Positions 21,521 through 33,904 of a DNA stretch of 64,000 nucleotides are shown piece after piece. How positions within the stretch are numbered: position 1 is the stretch's first letter; each line of letters opens with the position of its first letter. The translations under genes were made by a program, and so were the position numbers. The notes beneath the pieces were generated by a model, which was given only the letters and a program-made list of their open reading frames with translations, did not search any database and was not told the origin of the DNA. The stretch spans positions 2,172,501-2,236,500 of the forward strand of contig NC_059544.1 in the NCBI RefSeq assembly GCF_905220415.1, given 5' to 3'. The DNA is from Colias croceus (lineage: Eukaryota; Arthropoda; Insecta; Lepidoptera; Pieridae).

Positions 21521-23596
21521 ATGATCGTTACTGCCGACATGACTGCGAAGGAGATAATAAACGATTTTAAGGAGAATTATGGAAAAGTAAGAAAATTGCT
21601 AGACGAGGATAGTAAAAATGACCCTGAAAACGAACCTTACACATCAAAATATAAAGCTAAAGAGATATTGTTAAAAATGCGCGATGCATTGACTAACACA
21701 TTAAATACCGAATCTAATCTCGATCCTTTAAAAGGCGATGCAATGTTAGGCATTGTTCTTCTCAACATTGGTATCATTGATATGGAGACAGAAGAGCTAA
21801 CTGCTAGTGAGAAAATACTTACTGAAGCTGAAGAACTGTTGCTTCCCAACTCATCTAAACCAGAAATTGTTACAACAATTATAAATATTGATAATAATCT
21901 TGGTATTCTGTGGTCCAATAGGGATGAACCAGAAAAAGCTAAATCATATCTTCTTAAGTCAAAAGACTTTTATGAAACATTCAAGTGTTCAATGCAAATG
22001 CCTTTACCGATTGAAAATATAATACACAATACTACTGATACTGTCACTGGTGATATCATGGTATTAGAGAAGGCTTATACTTTAACACTGTATTATCTTG
22101 CTCAGGTTTACGGTTCTCTAAAAGAGGACCTTAAATCTGCTGTGTATTGTCATGTAACATTACGAAGACAGTTGCAGTACAATGACTATGAGCCAGTGGA
22201 CTGGTCACTGAACTCTGCAACATTATCACAGTTTTTCGCTGAGCGAAATGGTTTCTTTCAATCCAGGCATCACTTAGCTGCGGCTTCTACTATATTGGAT
22301 CAGTATGAAGCCAAATTGTTAGAAGACGACAGTAATGATGAGGTGATGTTGGCTAAAAAAGAACAATTGAAGCATCGGTCTGCTGATGTGGCTCGGTGTT
22401 GGGCTAAATATTGTATTCTCTTGATGACTGCTTCAAAGACAAGGCTTATGAATGATGCAGAGAGAATGACAGAGGCAGTTACAGGTTAGTTCTTATTTTA
22501 TTGTAGGTGGAAGAAAAACAAATTGTGTTGTTGACACATCTGGCCTATAACTACATACACACAATTTTAAGGATAATGTATACTATAATATAAGCTTTTA
22601 CCTGTTATATACCATTTTCAAGAGAAAAAAAAACACTATTAATAAAAAAATAAAGTGTCCTTTTTTATGTTGATGCTTTTATCTGATGATAAGTAAGATT
22701 TTCAAACAAAATAATATTATTGTGGCAATTAAAAAAACACAGCTTTAATATTCATTTTATAAATTACAGATATGTCAAACCTTCAATTAGAGGACAATGA
22801 GAATATTTGCGGTGGAGATATAAAAAACCTTATCTTCCCTGACCTAGATGTGACTAAATACGAAAACAAAATTGGCGATAAGTTTATTCTTACGTATCAG
22901 GATGCGAGAGAAGTATTCTTAAGCTGTCAGAGTTGGTTAAATAAGGCCAAGGAATATTATAAATTGGATTCATTGGCGTCAGATTACATTGAGTTGATTC
23001 AAGACAGTTCACAGTCGTATGCCTACCTTGCGTTCTTTGAGGAAGATGACGAACGAAGGTCGAAAATGCACAAACGACGAATTGATATGTTGGAAGATTT
23101 AATTAAAGAAATTAATCCCACATACTATTTACAGTATTGCCGACAGTTATGGTATGAGCTTGGCGAGGTGTATTCTGAAATTTTGAACATTAAATTGGAC
23201 AAGCTGAATAAAACAAGTGACAAACCAACACCGCATCTATTAAAGAAAATAAACATGCTTTGCGAAAAAAGTATAGAGAATTATGATCACTTTTTAGATT
23301 CTGTCAAAGACAAAAACGGGCAAATGCCAGTCAAGTTAGAGCTTGATGTAATAAGGCCCGTGATTAGTGCGTATGCGTTTATTGGTCGGAATAGTATGAA
23401 GAGGATTGCGTTAGATAAACGTACGCAGTTGATTCACGTTAAGAAAAGTTTTGATTCGTACCAAGCTGTAGTAGATATTTGTACAAGCGATAAAGACGCA
23501 GCGAAAATGATGCATGTGGAATTTAGCTTGTGTCAAGAAATGGTTAATATTTTACCAATAAAAATTAAACGGCTAGAAACGGAACTTGCTGCTTAA
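21521..23596 (+). CDS. KIF1-binding protein (KIFBP/KBP)
   Basis: KIFBP is a TPR-like cytosolic protein that binds motor domains of a subset of kinesins and keeps them off microtubules. It is needed for axon growth and mitochondrial transport. Two exons, 21521-22484 and 22770-23596, join in phase 1 (ACAG|GTTAGT donor, TTACAG acceptor) and give 596 residues, close to the vertebrate length. Recognisable blocks are KAYTLTLYYLAQVYG, AVYCHVTLRRQLQYNDYEP, WSLNSATLSQFFAERNGFF and HLAAASTILDQYE. In exon 2 there are QSWLNKAKEYYKLD and NPTYYLQYCRQLWYELGEV. The whole protein is predicted alpha-helical with no signal peptide or membrane segment. A second in-frame ATG at 21539 (MTAKEI) is an alternative start. 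Nothing looks broken. Confidence 0.93.
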
Positions 23597-23820
23597 TTTT
23601 GCTTTGATCTCTGTATGCTTAACACTGTTGACAAATAGATTGTGATATGCAAACATTTCTTGAAAAGTAACCATTTGTATTTATTTTATATTTGACGTAA
23701 ATAATGTTGTACCAGTACAAATATATAGCTCATGTATTGAATCTCTGTTTTATAACGTTATATAGACAAAAGAGTATGTTATGTTGCATAGTACCTATGT
23801 AAATGTATTCTCACATTTAA

Positions 23821-23897
23821 CTGTCATGGGCGGCGACCATCACCTACCATCAAGTGGGTCGCCTGCTCCATTGCCGGGGTTGTAATAAAAAAAAAAA
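23821..23897 (+). repeat. Retroposon 3' end with A-tail
   Basis: tgggcggcgaccatcacctaccatcaagtgggtcgcctgctcc, followed by ttgtaataaaaaaaaaaaca. The motif '(g)atcac.taccatca..tg..tcg' ending in an A-rich tail is a common lepidopteran non-LTR or SINE 3' end. A reverse-oriented relative is at 55138-55205. Confidence 0.55.
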
Positions 23898-24315
23898 CAT
23901 AAATTGTTTAAGACCCAAAAGAAGAAACAAATGCATGGAATATACAGAATACTCTATCACAAGACTCTATAACATACATTTTTTATATATATCATACCTA
24001 CTTAATATTACAGTTTTGTTTCATATCTAATTATTATTGCTAAATCTATTAAATGTTATCCTTATAATATCTATAACTCGATTTTTATTTAATCGTCCAT
24101 CTTCGATCTTTTATTCTTGTATATTTTAATGTTATAATTATAAAATTGTCATGTACTTAATTATTACTAATTTCTTGCCTACACCACTTGAAAATTTTAG
24201 GTAATTTACCGACTTAGTGAAATATAGATTTAAAGAATTTAATCCTGAATGTAATAATATAATTTTTCCTTCATTAATCTAGTAATCTATAACTTATCTA
24301 TACGTAAACACTATA
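23898..24315. other. Spacer downstream of KIFBP
   Basis: AT-rich; no frame, repeat or site I can support. Confidence 0.5.
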
Positions 24316-25045
24316 CCCGGCGCGGCCTAAGATGATCCCTATGACACTGACAGTTATTCTCAAGAGACAAACTTGTAATGGCGTCACCATTAAATTAGAA
24401 ACGTATTGGAGGCGTCTAAAAATGGCATTTATTAATTTTTACGTAGCTTTATGCCATTACAATGATATTCCGTTGGAATTATAACAATTCTTAACATTTA
24501 CGAGAAATTATATCAATCTGACTTTACGTTTACGTCCTTCAAAACTTACATCGTTGGCATTTATCGACTAGTGCGGAAAGTATCGATAAACAAATTTCGA
24601 TAATGGAAAAGAGTTCACATTTTTTCCATGCTTAAGCTATAGTTCATTCACTATTGAATGGAACAGAAGATCGCAGCATAATTAATTAATTAATAACCGT
24701 TCGCGTTAATTTACTTACCTATGATAATATAAGTTTTTTAGAAAAATTAAATGGGGGATTCCATTTTCATGATAAAATAATATACACTGTGTTAAACATG
24801 TTAAAAATTATGAGAAAATGATAAGGTGCATTTTTATGTTTTGGAAAACTTTCGTTTTACTTACCGTTTCGTTTACATAATAGACGTTAAAAATTCATTT
24901 TATAATATTTGTAAAAACATGTTTACCGACGTGGCTGAATGCAAACCACGCCTTTGCCTATAAAATAGTAAAGTATCGACACGATCCATCATACGAGCAA
25001 TCACTAAGACAAACTGTCATAGGGATCATCTTAGGCCGCGCCGGG
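24316..25045. mobile_element. MITE, 730 bp, with TIRs of about 30 bp
   Basis: cccggcgcggcctaagatga at the left is matched exactly by the reverse complement of the right end (tcatcttaggccgcgccggg), and identity continues through tccctatgac. Both ends are flanked by tata (24312-24315, 25046-25049). The duplication is therefore TATA or just TA, and the superfamily is open. The interior has no coding potential. Confidence 0.75.
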
Positions 25046-25798
25046 TATAATCATAGACATCGTGATAGCGACTATAATAAATTTGCTAGGCGCGGCTATT
25101 TCACAATCTATTTGTTAAATGTTAAATCGTCACGCGTCCTACGTACATTATTTGCTCGTAACTAAATCAGTAATTTCTCGTAGGACGCGCCACGGTAAGT
25201 CATTGTTTGTTGCTGCTTCTTTTTCTTCTTTCTATATTTATTTATACATCTAAAATTGATTAAAGCATGTTTACATTTAATGACTCGTTTTATTACAATA
25301 TGCGTAGTAGTAAGTACATGCCTGAAAATAATTAAGAAAATATGGGCAATGGAAAGTATATACTTACCACGCTATAGTTTATATGTAGCGATATACCTGT
25401 ATTTCATTCAGCAAACAAAACAAAAATATCTACAATTTGCTACAATATAGGTTGTATAAATAAAACAAGGTAAACATTTATAAAGTATTTAATTCGAACA
25501 AAGAACTTTACTAATTATATTATAATTAAATCTATGAATATATGTATATAAAATATAGAAATATAAACAGACTGCACCTTGGTTATTTTATGTAAATCAG
25601 GAATGGTTTTTACTTTTTTGTAGGTATATCGTATCGGTGAAAACGTGAAAAGTGAAAACATCGCGAGTGAAACCTCGGCGCAAAGTTATATTTAATCTTA
25701 TATAGCCTCTTACCTCTAGTCCAGAAATAAACTTTATCTCAAACAGCAGACAGATAAAGAGAAATGAGAATTCTTAGAATCTATTTGCAAGCACGATA
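25046..25798. other. Spacer between MITE and UGT gene 1
   Basis: AT-rich. It should hold the 3' UTR and poly-A site of the minus-strand UGT. No other feature seen. Confidence 0.4.
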
Positions 25799-28774
25799 TT
25801 AATGGGCTTTTTCTTTATTCAATTTTCCATAACCTTTGAATCTTAAGACAGCATATACAATGATGCCTATGACTACAGAAATCATTAATATGAGGAATGC
25901 TATAACGTCTAGTAATGCGTATTGGTAGAAGGGGAGGTTTTTGGCTTCGGAGTAAAGCGGAGACTGGTGTCCCCAACGGGCTACTCGCTCCGTCCAAAAG
26001 ACTGCCGTCTGCAGGGGAGATGATTCTCTGTCGTGCCACATCTTGGCCACTAAGCGAGCTCTTTCTTGCATTCTAGAACAAAAGGAATCAAATTAAGTCT
26101 AGTAACTATATGATTTAATTTTTCGGTAATTGGCAGGTAGCATAGATCGTAAGAAAGGGATATATATTGCAATTGCATAACCTGGGAATAAAAGATTTAT
26201 ATTTCTGGCTCTTCGCAACTCCTCCTTTTTACGAGAGCTCCTAAGGAGGAGGTTTTATGTTCCACGATTTTTTCGACCTATTTTACAATGATTTATTGAA
26301 GGCTAGATGCCCTTCAGGACGTTCTACCTTATTGACCCCCTTTCGTGTTTTTTTCTTTCTATAAGAATTAAGAACCTTCCTTGTGCTTTCCTTCCAATAA
26401 AAGATAAAAAAAAAACCGAATCGATCGAGCTGTTCTCGTATTTTGCGCTTATCTAAAAAAAAAAGAATTAAGGAAATCGGTTCAGCCGTTCTCAAGTTAT
26501 GCGCTTGCCAACACATTTTTATATTATAAGAAGATAAGATTATAGATTATGATAGCTCAGTCTATTTTAAACTCTATTAATTACCAATGTAAAAACACGA
26601 ATTAGCACGCCGGGCACTATTATCCAATTAAATTCAGTTAAGGCAGTTTAATAATATCATTTATCTTAGTTGTGTACCGACGGGTGCGCAATCACCCACC
26701 GAAATAAAATAAAAAGTTCAATGCAGACATCCGGAAGTTTAATAATAAGATTTTATTATTATACAACCAATAAGGTTATCTAAAATAAAATCGTGAGGAC
26801 AACAACGACCTTTACAATTGCACATATGGTCTACCTAGTAATTTTTTAAGAATATCCTACCTTTCACCTAGCACCTTTTGCAAGGCTGTATCTAAGTCTT
26901 GTTCTGTGAGCTCTGGGAGGGGAATAACTTCGCCTACTCCTGCGGCTTTGATTGCAGCTGCATTGAGGCTTTGGTCCGCAAACACAGGAATGACGACCAT
27001 TGGTTTCCCAGCTGATACCGCTTCTGTTGTTCCAAGTTTCCCGCCATGAGCTATTATAGCTTTCACTTTTGGGTGTTCTGTAAAAAGATAAAGGTCAAGA
27101 AAAACTATTTACATTTTCGTATATAATACAATTTTCCTAACTCCTCGCTGTGTTATGCTCGTTAACTTATCTCCTTTCGTATAATGCTACTGGTATTATT
27201 AATATGTCCTAATTTATGGAAATTAAGATTTGATAATGAACAGTGGTTTTTGAGGTTAAAGACCTGAATATTATAAAAATATAAGATAAAAATAAACAAA
27301 CATTCAATAGTACTTACTATTTACTTGCAAGCTGGGCAACTTATAATTTTTTTTATTTGTAGATAGTATAAAATATTTAATAATGAGCTGCGTTTGTTCA
27401 ATGTAAAATAAAAAATGATCATCCACTTTGTTTATCGATTGCATTAGACAAAGATGAAAGTATACAATACTCACGCAACAATTCGTTTTGGGGTAGCCAT
27501 CTCACCCTTAAAATATTCTTCCCAACAGGAGTTCCTTCATCAGCACTGTCTGCATGCTTCCAAAGAACTCTTTCTTTCAATTTCGAAAGCGAGTTGAGAA
27601 ATATATTTTGTCTATATTTAGATATTGATGTTGAACTTAATTGAGAGCCGAAACTTAACAATACAACACCATGTTCAGATTCGTTTATGAATTTTTCGAT
27701 GTACTGAAATATTTAATACCTACATTTAAAGATTTTTAAGAATTTGTGAGATGAATTGTTTGCTTTGCATATGTTTATTCCAACAAAATATGAGTCATAG
27801 TGCAAAAAAGTTAAACTACCTTTTTGAAAATTTAATATGTAGTTAACTAAGTCTTAATTTTAAACAACTAATTTCCAATTCTTCTCTCATATTTTAAATT
27901 AACCATTACTTACTTTGGGCATCTGCTTTGTGGCCGGATTCGTGACATGAATTCCGCCAATCTCTATCATTCCCGGCACACTGGGATATACCCCATCAAG
28001 AACGTGATACGTATTTACTAATATTAACGATATGTTATTTGCAAGAACGCTCAAATCCGTTACTGTTTTAGCGAAATATCCTTCAATGATTGCTTGTTCC
28101 TTCCTGTATGCGTCCTGATAAATTTGTTTTATTAATACGTTCGCTATCATGTTTTCTAATCTTTGTAAGAAGGACATTCTATGAGTTAATTCTGATGTAT
28201 CTACAGGAACATACGAGGGATTATCATCGGCTCCCACTCTTCCCGCACTTCCCGGCAGCAGCGGGCATGATGACATTGCAATAATTGGCGCACTCACTCC
28301 ATACACATCTAATAGACCGAGTACACATTTGCTATTAAATATCTCAGTTATCACGACATCATATCGTTGTTTGAGAATTTCGTTTAAAGCTTGAAATTTC
28401 ACCAACTTTTCACAAATTTCTACTGCTGTCTGAACCAAGTTAGTGTGTTGCTCATATTGGTTGATAACACTACCAATAACTGGTATTTTAGTAAACCAAC
28501 TTGGAAATTCGAATGATCCTGCATGAAAAGATTCCAATCTTAATTTGGCAAGTTGTTGAAGATTTACTTCTTTATAATTACTCGTTCGGTTTTCTATTGG
28601 GAAAAAAGTAGCAACGGTGACATCGTGACCGCGTTCCGCCAGTTCTCTTAGTAGCGGATCAAACACCATTTGATGACTTTTTCCCGGATGTGGAAATAAA
28701 CCCAAGATGCGTGCTGAGTACACATTGCTAAGAGAATACGTTATCACTGAAAACAAGACTAGTACCCGAGGCAT
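25799..28774 (-). CDS. UDP-glycosyltransferase, gene 1 of the array
   Basis: Insect UGTs transfer glucose from UDP-glucose to lipophilic compounds (plant toxins, pigments, hormones, odorants) in the ER lumen. Four exons: 28774-27914, 27703-27475, 27077-26861, 26072-25799 (phases 0,1,2), 526 residues. Signal peptide MPRVLVLFSVITYSLSNVYS is followed by FPHPGKSHQM, whose SH contains the catalytic His position. The donor-site signature spans exons 2-3 (RVRWLPQNELL, then AHGGKLGTTEAVSAGKPMVV and FADQ with the sugar-contacting Asp-Gln). A single C-terminal membrane helix (YALLDVIAFLILMISVVIG) precedes a short basic tail ending KEKAH, a KxKxx ER-retention form. All key parts are present, so it looks functional. 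It is closest to gene 2. The UGT subfamily number is not assigned. Confidence 0.93.
26470..26548 (-). mobile_element. Helitron-like fragment in UGT1 intron 3
   Basis: aaatcggttcagccgttctc, then agttatgcgcttgccaacac and an AT-rich end. This matches the internal part of the copy at 45789-45959 in reverse orientation. The terminus with CTAG is missing. Confidence 0.45.
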
Positions 28775-29614
28775 GCTGTACCTTAGTGTCTCAATTTAAG
28801 ACTGAGGCGTGACGGCCGGCGGTCGTCCACTTCTATGAAATAAAACATTGAAGGTTGCAAGATGAATTTAGGGTCCCAGATCACACATTGGAAAACCTTT
28901 TTTTCCTGCACTGATTTAATTGCACTGTCACCACCGAATTTAGTCAGGTATTCGTCAATTTAATGCATATTAAATATATATAGGAATATCACAATAGAAC
29001 GGTTGCTGTTGAATATCTCTTTCTTATTACCTGACACCAAGCAAACCTATTTAAATACTTCTTCTCAAATCTTTCACTTTTTAGTTTGGCACGCGGCCAT
29101 CGTACGGCATATTTAAAGCGATGATGCGTGAAACTTAGTTTTGTTTAGAAGCTGTATTAACATAGATATTATATTGTTGTAGTATATAAATATAATTTAT
29201 ATGATATAGGAACCAAGCTATCAAAGATAATATTTAATTAATTACATCAAAAATTAAAATCGTACTATCTCTTATCGCAACCATATCTATCGAACTATCA
29301 AGTAGGTATCTACGACACTATCATTATTAGATATGGTTTTAAACTTGTAATACTTGCTCCTATGAGACTTTTTGCCAACGAAACTAAAAATACATTTGAT
29401 TAAGCATATAAAGTATACGCCTTCTAGCCAGGTTTTTCTTATCATACTCTAAATCTATACCTACGTTTATCGTATAGATTTAGACTTCCTTAAATATTAT
29501 GAGCGTTTAGTATAGTACATAATTTGTGGTTTAATCCTGACCACTACTAGAGCAAAGGGTCCCAGCGGATTTGTTTTAAATAATGGTTCAGGTAAAGATA
29601 AATAATTTATTGCA
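28775..29614. other. UGT1 upstream spacer
   Basis: Contains the UGT1 promoter region by position. A 10-bp inverted repeat (aaatctatac...gtatagattt) lies at 29450-29481. No defined regulatory site. Confidence 0.35.
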
Positions 29615-29772
29615 TATAATAAAAATAAGTCGGGTTTTCTTTCCTGACGCTATCACCAGAATGCACGAACCGATTTCCACGGTTTTGCATTCGTTGGAAA
29701 CGTCTCGGGCTCCGTGAGGTTTATAGCAAAGAAAAGGTGGCGAAACGGAGTTTACCCGCGGTTTGCTAGTTC
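29615..29772 (+). mobile_element. Helitron-like short element
   Basis: aaataagtcgggttttcttt at the left and a terminus reading tacccgcggtttgctagt, the usual CTAGT end. Internal aaccgatttccacggttttg is like other copies. Confidence 0.5.
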
Positions 29773-29837
29773 AATGTAAAAATCGTTTTTTTTATAGTAC
29801 GAGGATAATTTCTGCAAGGGATTAATCACCCAGTATG

Positions 29838-29952
29838 TGAATTTCAAAGTCACGTCCAGGCAATACCGTCAAGTCATGGAGAGCGAAGATTTTGGTATAT
29901 TTTGAATCTTGCCAAAGAGCTTCACTTCTGACACACACGCTCTTTTTTATTT
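29838..29952 (+). repeat. Dispersed repeat family A, copy 3
   Basis: Shares with the copies in TMEM87: atttcaaagtcacgtc, ggcaatacc, cgaagattttggta, cttgccaaagagcttcactt, and acacacgctctttttta at the 3' end. Confidence 0.6.
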
Positions 29953-30626
29953 AATTTTCACACAAATGTAGAGCTAAAATGTTTAAGGTTTACCTACACC
30001 AATCGATTGTATGCTAGTGATTGGTCAGAGGCATTTTATTGTGTCCCTTTGTTTTTCTTACTTGGCGTCACGTTTTCATGCTTTTTTATCAGTTTTCGGC
30101 TTAGCTGTAATGATTGCTTTCTTTAAAAAAGTAACGGAGTTTTTTTAGAGAGTTTTTGTTAGATTATATTTTAGGAAAGTGAATTTAGTTCTGAATCGCC
30201 TCTCACGGCGAGTTAGTTCTGAATTGCAGTTTGAGCTAGCGTTGATCCTTCCCGATGAAGGAAAAGTACCTTGGAGGTTTATGAGACAGTCACCAGAGCC
30301 GATGGATTATTTGTATTCTTGTGTCTTCGGTTATATCACAGTTACCTACTTAGATAATTATATCCTTTTTGATTGAACGTTTGGGTTATAAGTGCATAAT
30401 GAATACCAAAGAATACGCGAATACGTTACCTAATCACCCGAGATTTGGTGGAATGCAGACCTTGGACCGTAACGATCGTAGGTTTTTTAATTTTACGGTA
30501 CTTTCAGAATCTGTCTTGTTATTCAATATTTTCCATGTAAACAAACACCTGACACCGTATACCTACTGTTTTATAGGATTTATAGATATTGATGTTAATA
30601 TTCCTTGATTCCCTTTTGCGATTTAA
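29953..30626. other. Spacer, no supported gene
   Basis: Two short open frames (about 65 and 79 codons) have no recognisable motif and are probably chance. Confidence 0.45.
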
Positions 30627-30918
30627 CAGGTTCACTGTCCACAGACCAAATATGGTCTGTAGAGTATATAGCACTACTAGTCCACAGACCATATGTGGTC
30701 TGGTCGTCCATACGATTTCCAGGCTGTTTTTAACAGTGAACGTGGAGAGATCGTCATTTATTTCACGTGGACTTGTCAGAACATAACCTATATACCAAAT
30801 AGTGTCGGGACATAGGTAACAGATGTACCGTTTTATCATAAATAATTCCTGGACGGACATAAAAACATAACTGGACGTGTGGAACAATTCTCACTATATA
30901 AGCTGGACAGTGAACCTG
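30627..30918. mobile_element. piggyBac-type MITE, 292 bp
   Basis: Ends caggttcactgtcc and ggacagtgaacctg are perfect inverted repeats (14 bp). Each is flanked by TTAA (30623-30626 and 30919-30922), the signature target of piggyBac. The interior shows two further small palindromes (agaccaaatatggtct and agaccatatgtggtct). Confidence 0.8.
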
Positions 30919-31140
30919 TTAAGTGAAACTCTGTCCATTTATGGATATGAATCTTGTTTACGTTTGATTTTAAAATATATTGAGCGTTTGTATCATAAAT
31001 TAATAAAAATAGATTCGATAATAATTGTATTATAGTTAATAAAAGTAATTTAATGTAGGAAATTAGGTAAAATAAAGCACGTTTATGTTATTGATATAAT
31101 TAAAGGAATATAGATAATATCCAAAACAAGATTAAACATG

Positions 31141-31296
31141 CATTTATATTTTTGGTTTTATGGCATTCAAATGCTTTATAAATATAACTAAATTTATAAA
31201 GAATAGAAAAAAATCGATGGCGCGAATGGCGCGAAAGGATGCGGGTTCGTGTCCCGCCTCGTGATCGAATTTTTTTTATTCTTTATAAATTTATAA
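31141..31296. mobile_element. SINE chimera: tail in minus, head plus tail start in plus orientation
   Basis: 31141-31212 repeats the SINE tail (ttttggttttatggcattc, ttataaagaatagaaaaa) in the orientation seen at 16.8 kb. 31215-31296 is the SINE head on the plus strand (gcgcgaaaggatgcgggttc, cgtgtcccgcctcgtgatcg) followed by tail sequence (tattctttataaattta). The two tail pieces are inverted to each other around the head. Confidence 0.6.
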
Positions 31297-32195
31297 GATT
31301 AAATATTTTAAATCTTTGTTTATTGAAAGATAGAGTTTCGTAACCACGTTTCCCCACCACAACAATTGAAATTATTCATTTCGTTTTTCGGGAACCTTGC
31401 ATAGAAAAAAAAAAGCAGAAAAGACAGAAGATGATTTTTACCAAAAAATGAGAAAGAAACGGATTTTGTGGCGTACCAATAGGTTGTATGATTAGGTACC
31501 TATGTAATATTATGTTAAAATCAAACCTTTGAAATAAAAGGCTTTTTTAACTTTTAAATAAGTAGGGTTGGTATTATTTTGAGCTTACGGAATTTTTTAT
31601 CGCTCCGTATCTTATAGACGTAGCAACGTAACAATTTATTTCTACAACGTATGTACTTACATAAAAACAATAACTATGTTTTTAATTGAGCGTTATAACA
31701 ATTATAGTTATAAAATTTAAATAAATGATTACAGTGTGCAGTGTGCAGTTGTTGACTTATTCAAAAATTTATTTTTATGCCAATTTACAGAATTACCTGC
31801 AGATATAAGATAAGTAGAAGTATGTATTATGAGTGCAAGGGAGTAAACATTGTCAGTCGAAAATCTCAACATCTAAAATATTAAATAATATTACAGAAAT
31901 AAGTACTTACTATTTTCAATGTTTTATAGTTTAAAGTTTAAACCTTAGAGATTTAAACGCTAAGTTTAAACGAGTGTTTTTAACATTTCTGATACCAGCT
32001 GCAGCTCCTCCAACTCTAGCAAATTTTTGATAATTTATTATGTATGTAAACTAAGTGTGATTGGGAATTGTGAGGAAAAATAAATAAATGATTTATTTAT
32101 TTATTTATTTTCTTCAAATTTTTTCATGACACCGCCGACATCGTTCCAAAATATTATTACCGAAAAATGAAAATATTATATAATATTTTTATTAT
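31297..32195. other. Spacer, no supported gene
   Basis: AT-rich, only short simple-sequence runs such as (attt)n near 32089-32110. Confidence 0.5.
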
Positions 32196-32280
32196 CCATT
32201 GAGCCCCGAGCGGCCCGATCGGTCCACGACACATTAGATTTTCTATTGTGTCTGTGATTCCGGGGCCTGAGTTATTAAGA
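32196..32280 (+). repeat. Hairpin-forming dispersed repeat (copy 2 of 3)
   Basis: ccattgagccccgagcgg, cccgatcggtccacgacaca, ttagattttctattgtgtct, gtgattccggggcctgagtt. The stem is nearly complete, with one mismatch (acattaga against tctattgt). Confidence 0.65.
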
Positions 32281-32484
32281 CGAAATACAATCGTGTTTGT
32301 GCACCTTTTGGGCTACGCCCCCTGGGTGGAGCATAAGAGCGCGCGGGACGCTTCACGAAAATCCCCTCGCCATGCCACACAACTGAATAGATGACGGAAA
32401 CATACGGAACTAACGGAGGTTCAATGAACTTTACTTAAATTCTTATATTCGCGCGGTTAAAGCCGAGTAAAGCGATCCGGCAAC

Positions 32485-32555
32485 GTCTTTTCGTTGCCGG
32501 ACCCATCGGACTAGAAAAACGACCTTTGTTCCTTTGCACGAAGGTCGATTTTTAA
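32485..32555 (+). repeat. Two adjacent stem-loops
   Basis: ccggcaacg-tcttt-tcgttgccgg (a 9-bp GC-rich stem) and cgacctt...aaggtcg (7 bp) lie in series about 200 bases after the hairpin repeat. Neither recurs elsewhere in the window. Confidence 0.5.
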
Positions 32556-32770
32556 TTGGTACAAGACTGGTTACAAAAAGTGAGCTTGCGACTAATTTAT
32601 TTTATGATGAAATGATTTGTTATTGTTAGAATTGTCGCTACCTATATAAGTTATTTGAACATCTTTGTAAACAAAATATTTTATAGTTTTTCGTCATGGG
32701 GACTTTACGTACAATATGATAATAAAAATACATAATAGACTTATGCTATTTACGTTTGGTTTTTTTTTAC

Positions 32771-32846
32771 ATAATATATATAATATATATAATATATATA
32801 ATATCAATAAATATGATATATATAATATATATCATATTTATTGAAA
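32771..32846. repeat. AT microsatellite with a 39-bp perfect palindrome
   Basis: (ataatat)n runs into a palindrome at 32805-32843. Its arms of 19 bases (caataaatatgatatatat) are perfect around a single central base. Confidence 0.75.
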
Positions 32847-32939
32847 AAATCAATAACAAAAAAATATTATTTACAATTTTGATTTTTTTAAATAAATATA
32901 TCCGACATTTTGATATATTTAATATCAGATATATGATAT

Positions 32940-33140
32940 ACTAGCTGTTCCCCGCGGTTTCATCCGCATTGCTCCGTTCCTGTTGGTCTTAGCGTGATGA
33001 TATATTATAGCCTATAGCCTTCCTCGATAAATGGGCTATCTAACACCGAAAGAATTTTTCAAATCGGACCAGTAGTTCCCGAGATTAGCGCGTTCAAACA
33101 AACAAACAAACTCTTTAGATTTATAATATTAGTATAGATA
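32940..33140 (-). mobile_element. Helitron-like short element, minus orientation
   Basis: Begins ctagctgttccccgcggttt (the reverse of an ...AGCTAG terminus) and ends ttataatattagtataga, the reverse of the usual tctatactaatattataa start. Internal block: gaccagtagttcccgagatt. The same family is at 54000-54223. Confidence 0.7.
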
Positions 33141-33487
33141 ATAAGATAGAATTTTGACATTTGATATATAATATAACATAACATAACAGATATTTTCGAA
33201 TGCTGGTTTTGGTACTATTTTATTGTTCCAATGTTTATCTTCTTGATACGACTTTCATTTTTTCTTCTTCACCTTGTTCCGAAAATAAATATGTTTCTTG
33301 CTCGTCATTTTGAGCTGTCCTTGTACATTGTGCTGCTGAAACAACCACAATAAGTTATAATAGGAGAGAATGAATGAAACGAAAATTCTGTATAACAAAA
33401 AAAGATTTATAGAAAAATTCATTGATAAACCAATTATAATACCACGATTATTATAAAGATACTTTCATCACAAAACTAGAAAAAATT

Positions 33488-33735
33488 GCGCAGCTGTGTA
33501 CGTTCCTTTGTCGCTTTATTATCCTAGCCCGTAATAAACTCGATTGTCGGCGTCATACACAGCAAACTTTCTGAGAAAATCGTTCTTTTGTTTGCAAAAT
33601 TTTACGGTTGACCGCAATTAGTATAACAAGTGCTTTTATAAAAATTAGTAAAATTTCGCAGCTGTGTCCGTTCATTTATCGCTCTATTGTCCGAGCTCGT
33701 AAAAAAATCGACTGTCGGCATCGTCATACAAATTT
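33488..33735. repeat. Diverged direct repeat, about 75 bp, spaced 171 bp
   Basis: gcgcagctgtgtacgttcct...gattgtcggcgtcatac (33488-33557) and cgcagctgtgtccgttcatt...gactgtcggcatcgtcatac (33657-33729). About 75 percent similar by eye. Confidence 0.55.
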
Positions 33736-33904
33736 TTCAAATATTTTTTTATATAAAATTTACAAGTAATTATGCTTATGCATAATATGCATAAAAACAA
33801 ATTTTGGTAAGTGGTAACCAGTCAGTGATAACTTACACTAGTCTGAAATATTTTACTATCTTCAATCTTATGACTTATAAATAAATAACATAAGATAAAC
33901 TTAC

